The position numbers and the translations under genes are program-made. This document shows, one piece after another, positions 35,914 through 46,300 of a stretch of 46,644 bases of DNA. The stretch spans positions 1,430,938 through 1,477,581 of the forward strand of contig NZ_LN848257.1 of the NCBI RefSeq assembly GCF_001499735.1. The letters are read 5' to 3'. The notes under the pieces are model-generated. The model did not search any database, was not told the DNA's origin, and saw only the letters and a list, made by a program, of their open reading frames with translations. The first letter of the stretch is position 1. The number at the start of each line of letters is the position of its first letter. The DNA is from Thiocapsa sp. KS1 (GTDB lineage Bacteria > Pseudomonadota > Gammaproteobacteria > Chromatiales > Chromatiaceae).

Positions 35914-36939
35914 TTAGGCGTTCGAGCGCAGATCCGCGTCGAGTCGACCTTCGGCGACCAACTTCTGGATATGTGCAATGCGCTTGAAGCGCTCGCCTTC
36001 GAAATCATCCAATGCCAAACCGACCTGCTTGTAGGCCTGATAGAGCTCCTCGACGCCGCGCCGCGCGGTCCACTGCGGCTTGAACTCGTGCAGGGTTCGG
36101 GCGATGTGGTTGCAGTCGACCCGATAACAGCGCAAGTCCGGCCCGGCATCCGGGGCAAAACCGATCTCGCAGTTCGGCACGATGTCGTGGACGATCTCGG
36201 CGATCTCGCGAATCTGATAATTCTCGGTCGTTGTGCCCACGTTGAAGGCGTGATCGTGGACAAGGTCGCGGGGCGCCTGAAGGGCTGCGATGTAAGACAG
36301 GGCGATATCCTCGACATGGACGATCGGACGCCACGGAGAACCGTCACTCTTCAGATAAACGCTGCCTGTCGTGAAGGCCCAAGCGGTCAGATTGTTGGTG
36401 ACAAGATCGAAGCGGATCCGGGGCGAGAGACCGTAGGCGGTCGATGCCCTCAGATAGGTCGGCGAGAAGCTGTCGTCCGCAAGCGCGTGCAGGGCTTCCT
36501 CGACGCGCACCTTGGAAACGCCATAGGGCGTAACCGGATTGAATGCCGCATCCTCGGTCAAGAAATTATCGCCGGAAGCCCCGTAATTGCTGCATGAGGA
36601 CGCAAACAGGAAGCGAGCCACACCCGCATCCTTGGCAAGCCTCGCAATCTTCACGGACGCCTTGTAGTTGATGTCCTCGGTGAGCTGCGGTCGATAATCG
36701 CCCATCGGATCGTTGGACAGACCCGCCAGGTGAATCACGGCATCGAAACCACGAAGGTCCGCCGCTTCGACATCGCGGACGTCCTTGCGGATGTTCGGGA
36801 CGTCTGCCAACTCCCCGGCAAAGGTGCAGTCCTCGAACCAATCGGCGTCGAGTCCCACGACGTCATGCCCACGTTTCAGCAACATCGGGACCAGAATCGT
36901 CCCTATGTAACCCAAATGTCCGGTCACCAACACTCTCAT
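35914..36939 (-). CDS. NAD-dependent sugar-nucleotide epimerase/dehydratase
   Basis: A 341-residue extended SDR. Start ATG 36939 follows GGAG with good spacing and opens the Rossmann motif MRVLVTGHLGYIGTILVPML; the 64 residues available upstream are unrelated. Other signs are VIHLAGLSNDPMGD, FASSCSNYGASGDN, the catalytic YGVSK, LRASTAYGLSPRIRFDLVTN and WRPIVHVEDIA. These enzymes oxidise, epimerise or dehydrate NDP-sugars. With the adjacent C-methyltransferases and RfbF it probably tailors a CDP-hexose. A dedicated CDP-glucose 4,6-dehydratase (RfbG) is not otherwise seen here, so this enzyme or one outside the window must supply that step. Its subclass cannot be fixed by eye. Confidence 0.9.
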   Translation of the reverse strand: MRVLVTGHLGYIGTILVPMLLKRGHDVVGLDADWFEDCTFAGELADVPNIRKDVRDVEAADLRGFDAVIHLAGLSNDPMGDYRPQLTEDINYKASVKIARLAKDAGVARFLFASSCSNYGASGDNFLTEDAAFNPVTPYGVSKVRVEEALHALADDSFSPTYLRASTAYGLSPRIRFDLVTNNLTAWAFTTGSVYLKSDGSPWRPIVHVEDIALSYIAALQAPRDLVHDHAFNVGTTTENYQIREIAEIVHDIVPNCEIGFAPDAGPDLRCYRVDCNHIARTLHEFKPQWTARRGVEELYQAYKQVGLALDDFEGERFKRIAHIQKLVAEGRLDADLRSNA

Positions 36940-37255
36940 CGTATCGCTCCAAGGTCTCGGGGCACAAAAAAGGCCGGCACACATTTCGCGCGGCTCTTGT
37001 AGTGGTTTTTCGGCGCGGCAAGGCGGTATCCGTGGCCGAAAGATGCGTCGACAACGTTTATAGCCCGGATTGTGAACCGGGCAAAGACCAGTGTTCAGCC
37101 ACTCGGCGAATGCCGCGTCAGAGCTTCGCACCCTCTGCTCGGGCGATATCTAAGCAAAAACCGTGCGCGAATCCCGAGCTGGATAGGTCAATTGACCAAG
37201 CGCACGACGCCTTGCCGGTGCGACGCAGGCCGCTCAGACCGGACAGCAACGATCT
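36940..37255. other. 316-bp gap within the sugar gene run
   Basis: This lies between rfbF and the epimerase, both on minus, where the neighbouring genes are only 36-67 bp apart. No gene or gene remnant is recognisable. A six-pair hairpin GCCCGG/CCGGGC lies near 37065-37082. The gap probably carries a separate promoter for the epimerase-methyltransferase-lhgO unit. Confidence 0.45.
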
Positions 37256-38029
37256 TCAGGACCAGCTTTTCCAAGGCGGATTGCCATGCTGCCAAAGCTC
37301 CTCCAAGAGGTGTTTCTCGCGCAAGGTATCCATGCACTGCCAGAATGACTCGTGCCGATAAGCCATGAGCTGCCCGTCGGCTGCAAGCCTCTCCATGGGC
37401 GCGTGCTCGAACATGACCTCGTCGCCCTCGATATAATCCATCACGCCGGGTTCCAACACAAAGAAGGCCCCGTTGATCCAACCCTCATGGATCTGCGACT
37501 TCTCGGTAAAGCTGGTCACGGCATCGCCGTCGAACTCGAGATTTCCGTAACGCGCGGGCGGCCTGACAGCGGTAACGGTGGCAAGCTTTCCGTGGGCGCG
37601 ATGAAAGCGCAAAAGCGCATCCAGATCGACATCCGATACGCCGTCGCCCCAAGTCAGCATGAAGGTTTCATTGCCGAAGTAGGGCTGCAATCTTTTGATA
37701 CGGCCGCCGGTCATTGTCTTGAGGCCCGTCTCGAAGAGGTTGACGCTCCAATCGGGCCGATCCCCGTCGTTCGACGTCGTCACCTGCCCGGTTGCGGTCT
37801 CGATGCGCATGTCGCCGGACAAGATCCCGAAATCCTTGAACCAACGCTTGATGTAGTCGCCCTTGTAGCCGAGGGCGACGGCAAAATCACGATGTCCGTA
37901 ACTGTAGTAGTGCATCATGATGTGCCATAAGATCGGGCGACCCCCGATCTCCACCATCGGCTTCGGGCGAATCTCCGTTTCTTCCGCCAAACGCGTCCCC
38001 AGACCACCGGCAAGTATTCCGACCTTCAT
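37256..38029 (-). CDS. rfbF: Glucose-1-phosphate cytidylyltransferase
   Basis: 257 residues, the usual RfbF length. Makes CDP-glucose from CTP and glucose-1-phosphate, the entry step for CDP-3,6-dideoxyhexoses and CDP-linked branched sugars. The N-terminus MKVGILAGGLGTRLAEETEI has the nucleotide-binding GGxGTRL, followed by RPKPMVEIGGRPILWHIM, the metal-binding TWGDGVSDVD, PPARYGNLEFDG and WINGAFFVLEPGV. The start at 38029 follows GAGGGGAG and removes the 18 unrelated residues in front. It sits between the ABC exporter (172 bp upstream on the same strand) and the epimerase/methyltransferases. Confidence 0.95.
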   Translation of the reverse strand: MKVGILAGGLGTRLAEETEIRPKPMVEIGGRPILWHIMMHYYSYGHRDFAVALGYKGDYIKRWFKDFGILSGDMRIETATGQVTTSNDGDRPDWSVNLFETGLKTMTGGRIKRLQPYFGNETFMLTWGDGVSDVDLDALLRFHRAHGKLATVTAVRPPARYGNLEFDGDAVTSFTEKSQIHEGWINGAFFVLEPGVMDYIEGDEVMFEHAPMERLAADGQLMAYRHESFWQCMDTLREKHLLEELWQHGNPPWKSWS

Positions 38030-38201
38030 GATGGCTCCCCTCTTGGGATGATGAATCGCCTTGAGATTACTTCCGACTCGCATCGTTTCCGGCGGATCGC
38101 CGGGTGTTGATCATACCTCCGCCCCAGACGCGCTTGATGCGTCTTCTACGTTGGGCGACCAAAGGCTCAATCACGATTGATCGCTTGCCTGTCCATCGTA
38201 T

Positions 38202-39944
38202 TTAGGCATTCACGACTTCCTCGTATACCCCTTCACTGACCAAACGCCCCCGATCCAGCCGATAAAGCTTATCGCAATGGGCGACAGTCGTAAGTCGATG
38301 GGCCACGATAATGATGGTCTTGTTGCCGTGAAGGGCATTTACAGCGTCCATGACGCCTCTCTCGGTCGCGGTGTCCAGCGCGCTGGTCGCCTCGTCAAGC
38401 ACCAAGACGGCCGGATCGTGATAGAGCGCGCGCGCGATACCGATGCGTTGGCGTTGCCCCCCCGAGAGCCTGACTCCCCGCTCCCCCACCAGGGTGTTCA
38501 GCCCATCAGGCAAGGACGCGACGAGCTCGTCGAGCTGAGCCGCTCTCACGGCAGCCAATACGGAGGCTTCGTCGATACGCTCATCGACAATACCGAACGC
38601 GATGTTGCGGCGCAGACTGTCGTCGGTCAAAAAGATGCTCTGAGGAACGTAGCCGATCTGATCCTGCCAACCCCGAAGATTCGTTCCGATATCCGTCCCG
38701 TCGACAAGCACCCGCCCCGACGACGGGCGAATCAGCCCGAGTATGACATCGATCAAGGTACTCTTGCCCGCCCCGCTCCCACCGATGAATCCTACCGACG
38801 CACCGATCGGGATCGCGAGATCGATATCGGCGATGGCTGCCACGCTCGCCCCGTCGTAGGTAAACCCGATCCCCTCGAGTCGAATCTCTTGCTTGAAGGG
38901 CAAAGGTCCGATGCGCGGCTCCGGCGCCACGCGCTCCAGATCCCGCAGCTCGGCATACATGCTGTCGATCACGGGCCCGACGAACCTAAGCTCCTGACTG
39001 CTTGTCGTCACCTGCCCCAGCTTCGGCATCAACCGGAAGGCCGCAGCGGCGAATACCGCAAGGGTCGGGACAATGGATTCGATCGCACGCCCCTGCGCCA
39101 GCATGCTGACCACCAGCGCCACCAAACCAAGCACCGCCAGAAACTCAAACCAAAGGCGCGGTAAACCATTGAGAAACTTACGTTTACGTTCCGCTTGAGC
39201 GTTTCCGAGCGCATGGGTCGCATACTGAGCCAGGAAGTCGTCCTCGTGCCCCAGCAGCTTGATGTCCTTGACCCCGCCAAGCCCCTGCTGGAGATGCTGG
39301 ATAATCTTGCCCTGGTGAAAGCGACGCTCTTTGCCCCAGCGACGAATCCGTTTCTTGGTGACATATTGAAAGAGCGTCCCGGCCGTCCCCAGAACCAGCA
39401 GAGCGACTAAACCACCAATCGGCTCGACAAACAGCAACAAGGCCCCGATTCCAATCAAAACAAGACCTTGCGTTACCAGCTCGATCAGGCTGTTCAAGCC
39501 GGACGTGAACTGATTCGACTCCATGCTGACGTTGCGGATGAGCTGCGCCGAATTGCGCCTGAGATGAAAGGTGTAGGGCTGGCGAAGATAAGCACCGAAT
39601 AAACGGAGCGATAAGCTCGCCTGCGTGTCTGCAACAAAAGCCGACCGCTGCCACGTCATAAAGGCCAGGAACGCATTCTTGACCCCAAAAAAGCCCAGCA
39701 TGCCGAGCATGCCGAATACGATCAGGGTTTTCTGGTCGGGATTGCCCAGCCGAGCCAAGTAAGGCGCCACCGAAGGATAGCGGCTGCCGATGTCCGGCTC
39801 CGAAACCAGCGCTAGGAACGGAATAATCAATCCCACACCCGCGGTCTCGAGGAACATTGCAACCAGCATCAGGGCGAACAGCCAATAAGCGCGCCTACGC
39901 TGCTCCGCCCGCAAGACCGCAAAGATCTTTCCGATATGTCCCAT
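38202..39944 (-). CDS. ABC exporter, fused membrane and ATPase half-transporter
   Basis: 580 residues: about 320 residues with six membrane helices (LFALMLVAMFLETAGVGLII, VFGMLGMLGFFGVKNAFLAF, GLVLIGIGALLLFVEPIGGL, WFEFLAVLGLVALVVSM), then an ATPase with Walker A GFIGGSGAGKSTL, Q-loop YVPQSIF, signature VRLSGGQRQRIG, Walker B AVLVLDEATSALD and a switch His in VAHR. It works as a dimer. The overall look is that of MsbA/PglK-type flippases that move lipid-linked oligosaccharides or lipids across the inner membrane, fitting the glycan genes downstream. It is the first gene of the minus-strand sugar run and diverges from the giant surface-protein gene. Confidence 0.93.
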   Translation of the reverse strand: MGHIGKIFAVLRAEQRRRAYWLFALMLVAMFLETAGVGLIIPFLALVSEPDIGSRYPSVAPYLARLGNPDQKTLIVFGMLGMLGFFGVKNAFLAFMTWQRSAFVADTQASLSLRLFGAYLRQPYTFHLRRNSAQLIRNVSMESNQFTSGLNSLIELVTQGLVLIGIGALLLFVEPIGGLVALLVLGTAGTLFQYVTKKRIRRWGKERRFHQGKIIQHLQQGLGGVKDIKLLGHEDDFLAQYATHALGNAQAERKRKFLNGLPRLWFEFLAVLGLVALVVSMLAQGRAIESIVPTLAVFAAAAFRLMPKLGQVTTSSQELRFVGPVIDSMYAELRDLERVAPEPRIGPLPFKQEIRLEGIGFTYDGASVAAIADIDLAIPIGASVGFIGGSGAGKSTLIDVILGLIRPSSGRVLVDGTDIGTNLRGWQDQIGYVPQSIFLTDDSLRRNIAFGIVDERIDEASVLAAVRAAQLDELVASLPDGLNTLVGERGVRLSGGQRQRIGIARALYHDPAVLVLDEATSALDTATERGVMDAVNALHGNKTIIIVAHRLTTVAHCDKLYRLDRGRLVSEGVYEEVVNA

Positions 39945-40387
39945 GGATGCCTTGTGAAGCGATTAAAATCAACGAGATCAAGACGGCTCGGCCGGATCCG
40001 GGGCTGCGGTCGCACTCTCACTCGATCGGCGATTCCGTGCCTGCATCTCCAACTCCGGGATGCTCCGATCCGAGAAGGCCTTTTGTCGGGTCCTCCCATG
40101 CCATCCCTGTCTTCTTGTGTATTATGGCGTGTGAGAGTTGCCGAGCAGCGATCCAGCGGACGAATACATGATGAAGCATGAGTTTAAATTTCAGAGCTAA
40201 CTGTGCCCTGCGACATAGGTCTGGGTTTTCGACGAATGCTGCATCTAGTCTGCATTGATCCCGAGACCAGGTCAACGCATCTACGGACTTACAGGCGCTC
40301 GGCGCTTCGGCGGCCCTCGAAACGGGCTCCATGGCGCGACCGACATCCCCGAAAAGACAGAAATCGAAGCAGTACATGAGGTTCGCG
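39945..40387. other. Divergent intergenic region
   Basis: These 443 bases separate the ABC exporter and the giant gene. No gene is supported. They should hold promoters for both; a TATTAT hexamer near 40121-40126 is one plus-strand -10 candidate without a clear -35. TGAGG at 40377-40381 is the RBS for ATG 40388. Confidence 0.45.
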
Positions 40388-43300
40388 ATGCACAAGAAAC
40401 CATCACCGACGCGACCGCAGCCCCCGAGAGGGCTGTCGCTCCTCTGGCTTTTCGCGATGGCCTTCGCCGGCTCGGTCACGGCACAGACGCTTCCGACTCC
40501 TGTCGCTTACTGGTTTCTCGATGAGTCCGCAGGGGTGACCGCCGCCGATCAAATCGGCGGCAACGACCTCGCCCTGACGGGCTCTGCACAGTGGCAGCCC
40601 GCTTCCGGCTATGTCGACGGCGCGCTTGCGCTGGATGGCAAAGGCGGCTATGCGACCCGAACAGATGCCCAGCTGGGCGCGGGCATACCGGGAAAGCTCG
40701 GTACCCAAACTCGGGATTTCACGCTGTCGGCCTGGATCTATCCGACCAGCCTAACCGACCGGAACCCGATCCTCGTGAAACAAGCCGCGCCGGAGCGTGG
40801 ATTGATGTGGAGCGCCGGTACACCGGATGGAACCGGTCGACTCGCCGTCGAGGTCTACAAGAACAACGACGCAACAGCCGGCAAGACGGAGCTCAGATCC
40901 AGCGTCCCGCTCAGCGTCGGCGTCTGGCAACACGTCGCGGTGACCTACCGCTTCGTCGCCGACGGCACCTCGGTTCTTACCCTGTACATCAACGGCACCC
41001 AGGTCGCAAAGACCTCCAGCGCAGTCGGTCCGGTGCGTGCCAACGACCGCCCCCTGGACCTGGGCCGCTACACCTGGAACACGTACCAGCGATTTTTCAA
41101 CGGACGCCTGGACGAGATTCAAATCTTTAATACCGCGCTTACGGCAACTCAGATCCAGGCCGTCATCGACGAGGCCAACATCCAAGCAACGAATGTCCCG
41201 CCCGTGGCGGTCATCGGAGCCACGCCGCAGAGTGGCGACGCACCCCTGACGGTCAACTTCGACGCGAGCGCATCCTCCGATTCGGACGGAACGCTCTTCT
41301 CCTACGACTGGGATTTCGGCGACGGCATGACCTCCACGGAGATCGCGCCCAGCCACCTCTATCTCACCCCGGGAGCCTATCTCGCCACACTGCGCGTCAC
41401 GGACAATCTCGGCAAAGCCGGCACTGCAGAGCGGACGATCCGAGCAACCGATCCGTTGAACATCCGGCCTGTCGCCCGCTTCACCGCACTCTGGAACGGT
41501 GTCACCGTCACCCTCGATGCAAGCACGTCATCCGATGCCGACGGCACCGTCGTCGCCTACGAATGGGATCTCGGCGACGGAACCGTCAAGTCCGGCGCCA
41601 CCATCCAGCATGGCTATGCTCGGCCCGGAACCTTCAATGTCAGCCTGACGGTGACCGACGACAGCGGCGGGGTCGGTACGGTCACCAAACCGGTGACATT
41701 CGTTGCTCCGGAGCTCAAGGTCTTCGAGATCAATCGCCTCGTCACCAAGAAGGATCGCGGCTTCCCCTGGGACCAACCGCCGGCAGCCGCGGCGAACGGC
41801 GATTGGACGAGCCCCATCAACTATGCCGAGGGCACCCTGCAGATGCGCGCGGAGATCCGCGCGCAACCCGTGGCTCAGGCGATGAAGCTCCAGTTCTGCA
41901 TGTGGCAGTACAACCTCACCCTGGAAACCTGCAGCTCGACAAAAGATGTCTCCGGCACCCCGGGAACCGTGGTGACCTGGTCGTCGTACATTCCGACCAT
42001 GTATAAAAAAGACGGCAATCCCATGGACTGGGCGAATCCGCGGCAGCGTTACGGGCTTTCGATCAAGAACAATGCGGGTCTGCCCGTCAGCGACTTCTCC
42101 GGTTGGAATTGGAACGGCGAGAACCCGGACGCCTGGTACCCGCTCGACATTCGCTACACCGTCATTGCCGTGCCGCCCGGGCGAACCTTCAGCGGCTGGA
42201 CGAGCGACGTCCTCAACGCCGCTCCCGGCTATGTCAGCGATACCACGCCCCCGGGGCTCGGCCCTGTCAGCGTCTCTGCCGGCCAAACCTCGGCGGTCCT
42301 GGCCTGGACAACCACCGAGCCGGCCACGGCTACAGTTCTCTATGGGCCGACATCGGCCTACGGCATGGGCGAGGCGACTTCCCCGCAGCTCACGACCACG
42401 CACAGCGTGACACTCTCCGGCCTGACTGCCGGAACAACCTATCACTATCGCGTTCAAGCCTTCGACGCGACTGGAAACTCAAGCGCATCGGGGGATCTGA
42501 CCTTCTCGACCCAGTCCGCAAACGCGTCGGCCATCGTATCGGATGATTTCCGTCGAGCCACACTCGACACCGGCGTTTGGACCTTCGTCAATCCGCTCGG
42601 CGACGCCACTCTCGCGCTCAACGGCGCACAGGCCGTCATCGCCGTACCCGGCGGAATCGCTCACGACATCTGGACCGCCGGCAACTTCGCACCGCGGCTG
42701 ATGCAGTCGGCACCGGACAGAGACTTCGAGGTCGAGGTCAAATTCGACTCGCCCGTCACGCGACGCTTCCAGATCCAGGGCCTGGTGGTCGAGGAGTCGC
42801 CCGGCCGGTTCGTGCGCTTCGACGTCCACCACGATGGCTCGCAGGTCCGGATCTTCGCAGCAACCGTCATCAACGGCATCGCCACGACCCGCCATAACGT
42901 CGCTACGGCACCCATGAGCAGCCCCGTTTATCTGCGTCTGGCTCGGCAGGGAAATGTTTGGACACCCCGTTACTCGACCGACGGTACAAACTGGCAGACC
43001 CTCGCCGGCTTTACCCAGGCCATGACGGTCACGGGTGTCGGCATCTTCGGGGCAAATACCGCCAATGCGGGAAGCCCGGTTCCCGCACACACGCTTCTCG
43101 TCGATCACTTCTTCAATACGGCATCGCCGATCCTGCCAGGGCCGGGTGCACCTTCGATCACGACGCAACCAAGCGATCTGTCCGTCGTAGAAGGCGCACC
43201 TGCAACCTTCTCGGTCACCGCCGCCGGGAATGCCCCGCTCGTCTATCAATGGTCTCGAGACGGTGTTCCGATCAGCGGCGCAACCAGCGCCACATACACC

Positions 43301-46300
43301 ATCCCCGTCACGACAAGAGCGGACAACGGAGCACGTTTCGTCGTGACCATCGCCAACTCCGCGGGTAGTGTCGCGAGTCGAGCCGCGCTGTTGAATCTGG
43401 GCTCCGGCGGGGCACCCGTCATCGACATCTGGTACGGGCCCAACCAGGCATTCGGAGCGCTCGGCGTTCCGCAGTGGGCGATCAATGTCCTGGGCAACGT
43501 CTCGGATACGGACGGCCTCGGGCAGGTCACCTACTCGCTCAACGGCGGCCCGGCTCGGACCCTCTCGGTCGGTCCGTTTCGCCGACTCGAGGCGCCCGGC
43601 GACTTCAATGTCGAGATCCCCTTCACGAGCTTGATACCGGGCGCCAATCTCATCGAGATTCGCGCTGCCGACAGCCTCGGTAACCAATCCGTCGAGACTG
43701 TGACTGTTCAGTACACGCCAGGAAATGTCTGGCCGCTCGGTTACGCGATCGACTGGGCGACAGCGGGTGATCTTCAAGACGTCGCTCAGGTCGTCGACGG
43801 GGATTGGGGCATCGTCGGCGGCGCCCTGCGGCCGATCCAACGCGGCTACGACCGCTTGGTCGCCGTCGGCGATCTCGCCTGGACCGACTACGAGGTGACG
43901 GTCCCGATCACCATCCACGGCTTCGACGCGAAAGGATTCGTCAAACCGAACGCCAAGCCCGCCTTGGGCGTCATGCTCAAATGGCCGGGCCACACCAACT
44001 GGACGGGCTCACAGCCGGCCTGGGGATATTACCCCTCGGGCGGAGGTGCCTGGTACGAATTCGAGCAAAACGGATCCGGTTCCCTCGGTTTGACCGATTT
44101 CGAGACGCTCCATGCCGTCGACCCCTTGAACCGCGTCCTCAGCACCAATGTCACCTACATCTGGAAGGTTCGTGTACAGTCCCTGATCGGCGGAAGTACG
44201 CGCTACAGCGTTAAGGTCTGGCGGACCGGCGACCCGGAGCCGACCGGCTGGGAGCTTGTAGCAACCGACGCGAACGATGTCGAAGGCGGATCGCTCCTCC
44301 TGGTAGCCCATTACGTCGATGCGAGCTTCGGGAACATCTCGATTGAACCCGTTACGCCCGATCCCGGCGAACTACCACCGCCGCCGGTGCTTCACCACGA
44401 AGTCGCCAACGGCGTCGGCGCAAACTGGCAAACGGTGACGTTACCCTACAGCTACACCAACCCGGTCGTGGTCGCCTCGGTGCAGTACCCGAACGCAACC
44501 GCGAAGCCCGTCGTCGCGCAGGTACGCAACGCCACGGGCAAGCAGTTCGAGCTTCGTGTACAGAACCCGAGCAACCAGGCGCTCACCGACACCTACAGCG
44601 TCCATTACACCGTCGTCGAGGCCGGGGTCTATACGCAGGCCCAGCACGGCATCACGATGGAAGCGGTCAAATTCACCTCGAGCAACACCAATTACAAGGG
44701 CGCCTGGTGGCAGCAAGAAGCACGCACCTACGCCAACAACTACATCGCGCCCGTCGTTCTCGGGCAGGTGATGAGCACCAACGATCCACGCTGGTCCTCG
44801 TTCTGGGCACGTGGCGACACCAAAGACTTCGCACCCAACCCGACAAAGCTCTCAGCCAGCAAGCACGTCGGCGAGGACACGATCAAAACCCGCGCGAACG
44901 AGCTGGTCGGCTATCTGGTCATCGAGTCCGGCAGCGGGACGGTCGACGGCGTCGGCTATCATGCGGGTGTCAGCACGGCGTCGATCCAAGGCATCGGAAA
45001 CGCCCCGCCCTATTCGGTGCCTTACCAGATCGGCGTGCCGGCCTCCACCGCGGTCGTGACATCGGCGGGGATGAAGATCACCGACGGCGGCTGGCCGGTC
45101 CTCTTCGGAACCAATCCGCTCGCCAACGGAGCGCTCAGTCTTGCGATCGACGAGGACCAGATCACCGACGCCGAGCGCTCCCACGGCAGCGAGCAGGTCG
45201 CCTATCTGGTGCTCGGAGGAGCGTCGGATCTCGGTGCGCCGATCGTCACACCACCCGCGGACATCATCGCGGAGGCCACCGGCCTGCTGAGCTCGCCGGC
45301 GATCGGGCAAGCGACATCCAGCGACGGCAGCCCGGTCACCAACGACGCACCGTCCGCCGGTTTCCCGCTCGGAACCACGGTCGTGACCTGGTCGGCCACC
45401 AATCTCGCCGGCCTGACCGGAACCGCTCAACAACAGGTCACTCTCGTCGACACGACACGCCCGCAGATCACTGCCCCGGCCGATGTTGTCGCACAAGCGA
45501 CCGGGGTTTTGACCGCGGTCGCTCTGGGTCAAGCCACGGCGACCGATCTCTTCGGTCCGGTCAGCATCGCCAACAATGCCCCGAGCGGCGGCTTCCCGAT
45601 CGGCACGACAGTGGTAACCTGGACCGCCACCGACGCCAACGGCAACAGCTCCGGCGCGACGCAGAGCGTGACCGTCGTCGATGGTGGCGGCGGAGTCAAT
45701 CAGGCACCCGCTGCGGCCAACGACAACGCGACCGTCGCGCAAGGCGGTACCGTCACGATCAATGTCCTGTCCAACGACAGTGACCCCGACGGCTCACTGA
45801 ACCCGGCGAGTCTGACGACCAAGAGCAGCCCGTTATACGGAACCCTCGCAAACAATGGCGCCGGAGTCCTGACCTATACGCACGACGGCTCCGCAACGAC
45901 CAGCGACAGCTTTACATACAGCGTGAAGGACGACCAAGGCGCCGAGTCGAACATTGCAACGGTCAGCATCAGTGTCGACAGCCAACCGGCAATCGTCTCG
46001 GACAATTTCAATCAGGGCACACTCGACACCGGCGTCTGGACCTTCGTCAATCCGCTCGGCGACGCCACTCTCGCGCTCAACGGCGCACAGGCCGTCATCG
46101 CCGTACCGGGCGGAACCGCTCACGACATCTGGACCGCCGGCAACTTCGCACCGCGGCTGATGCAGTCGGCACCGGACAGAGACTTCGAGGTCGAGGTCAA
46201 ATTCGACTCGCCCGTCACCCAACGCTTCCAGATCCAGGGCCTGGTGGTCGAGGAGTCGCCCGGCCGGTTCGTGCGCTTCGACGTCCACCACGACGGCACC

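Noticed and set aside
38126-38144. AGACGC/GCGTCT hairpin between the ABC exporter gene and rfbF as a terminator
   Set aside because: Only six pairs, and no T-run on the minus strand; the flanking genes more likely form one transcript.
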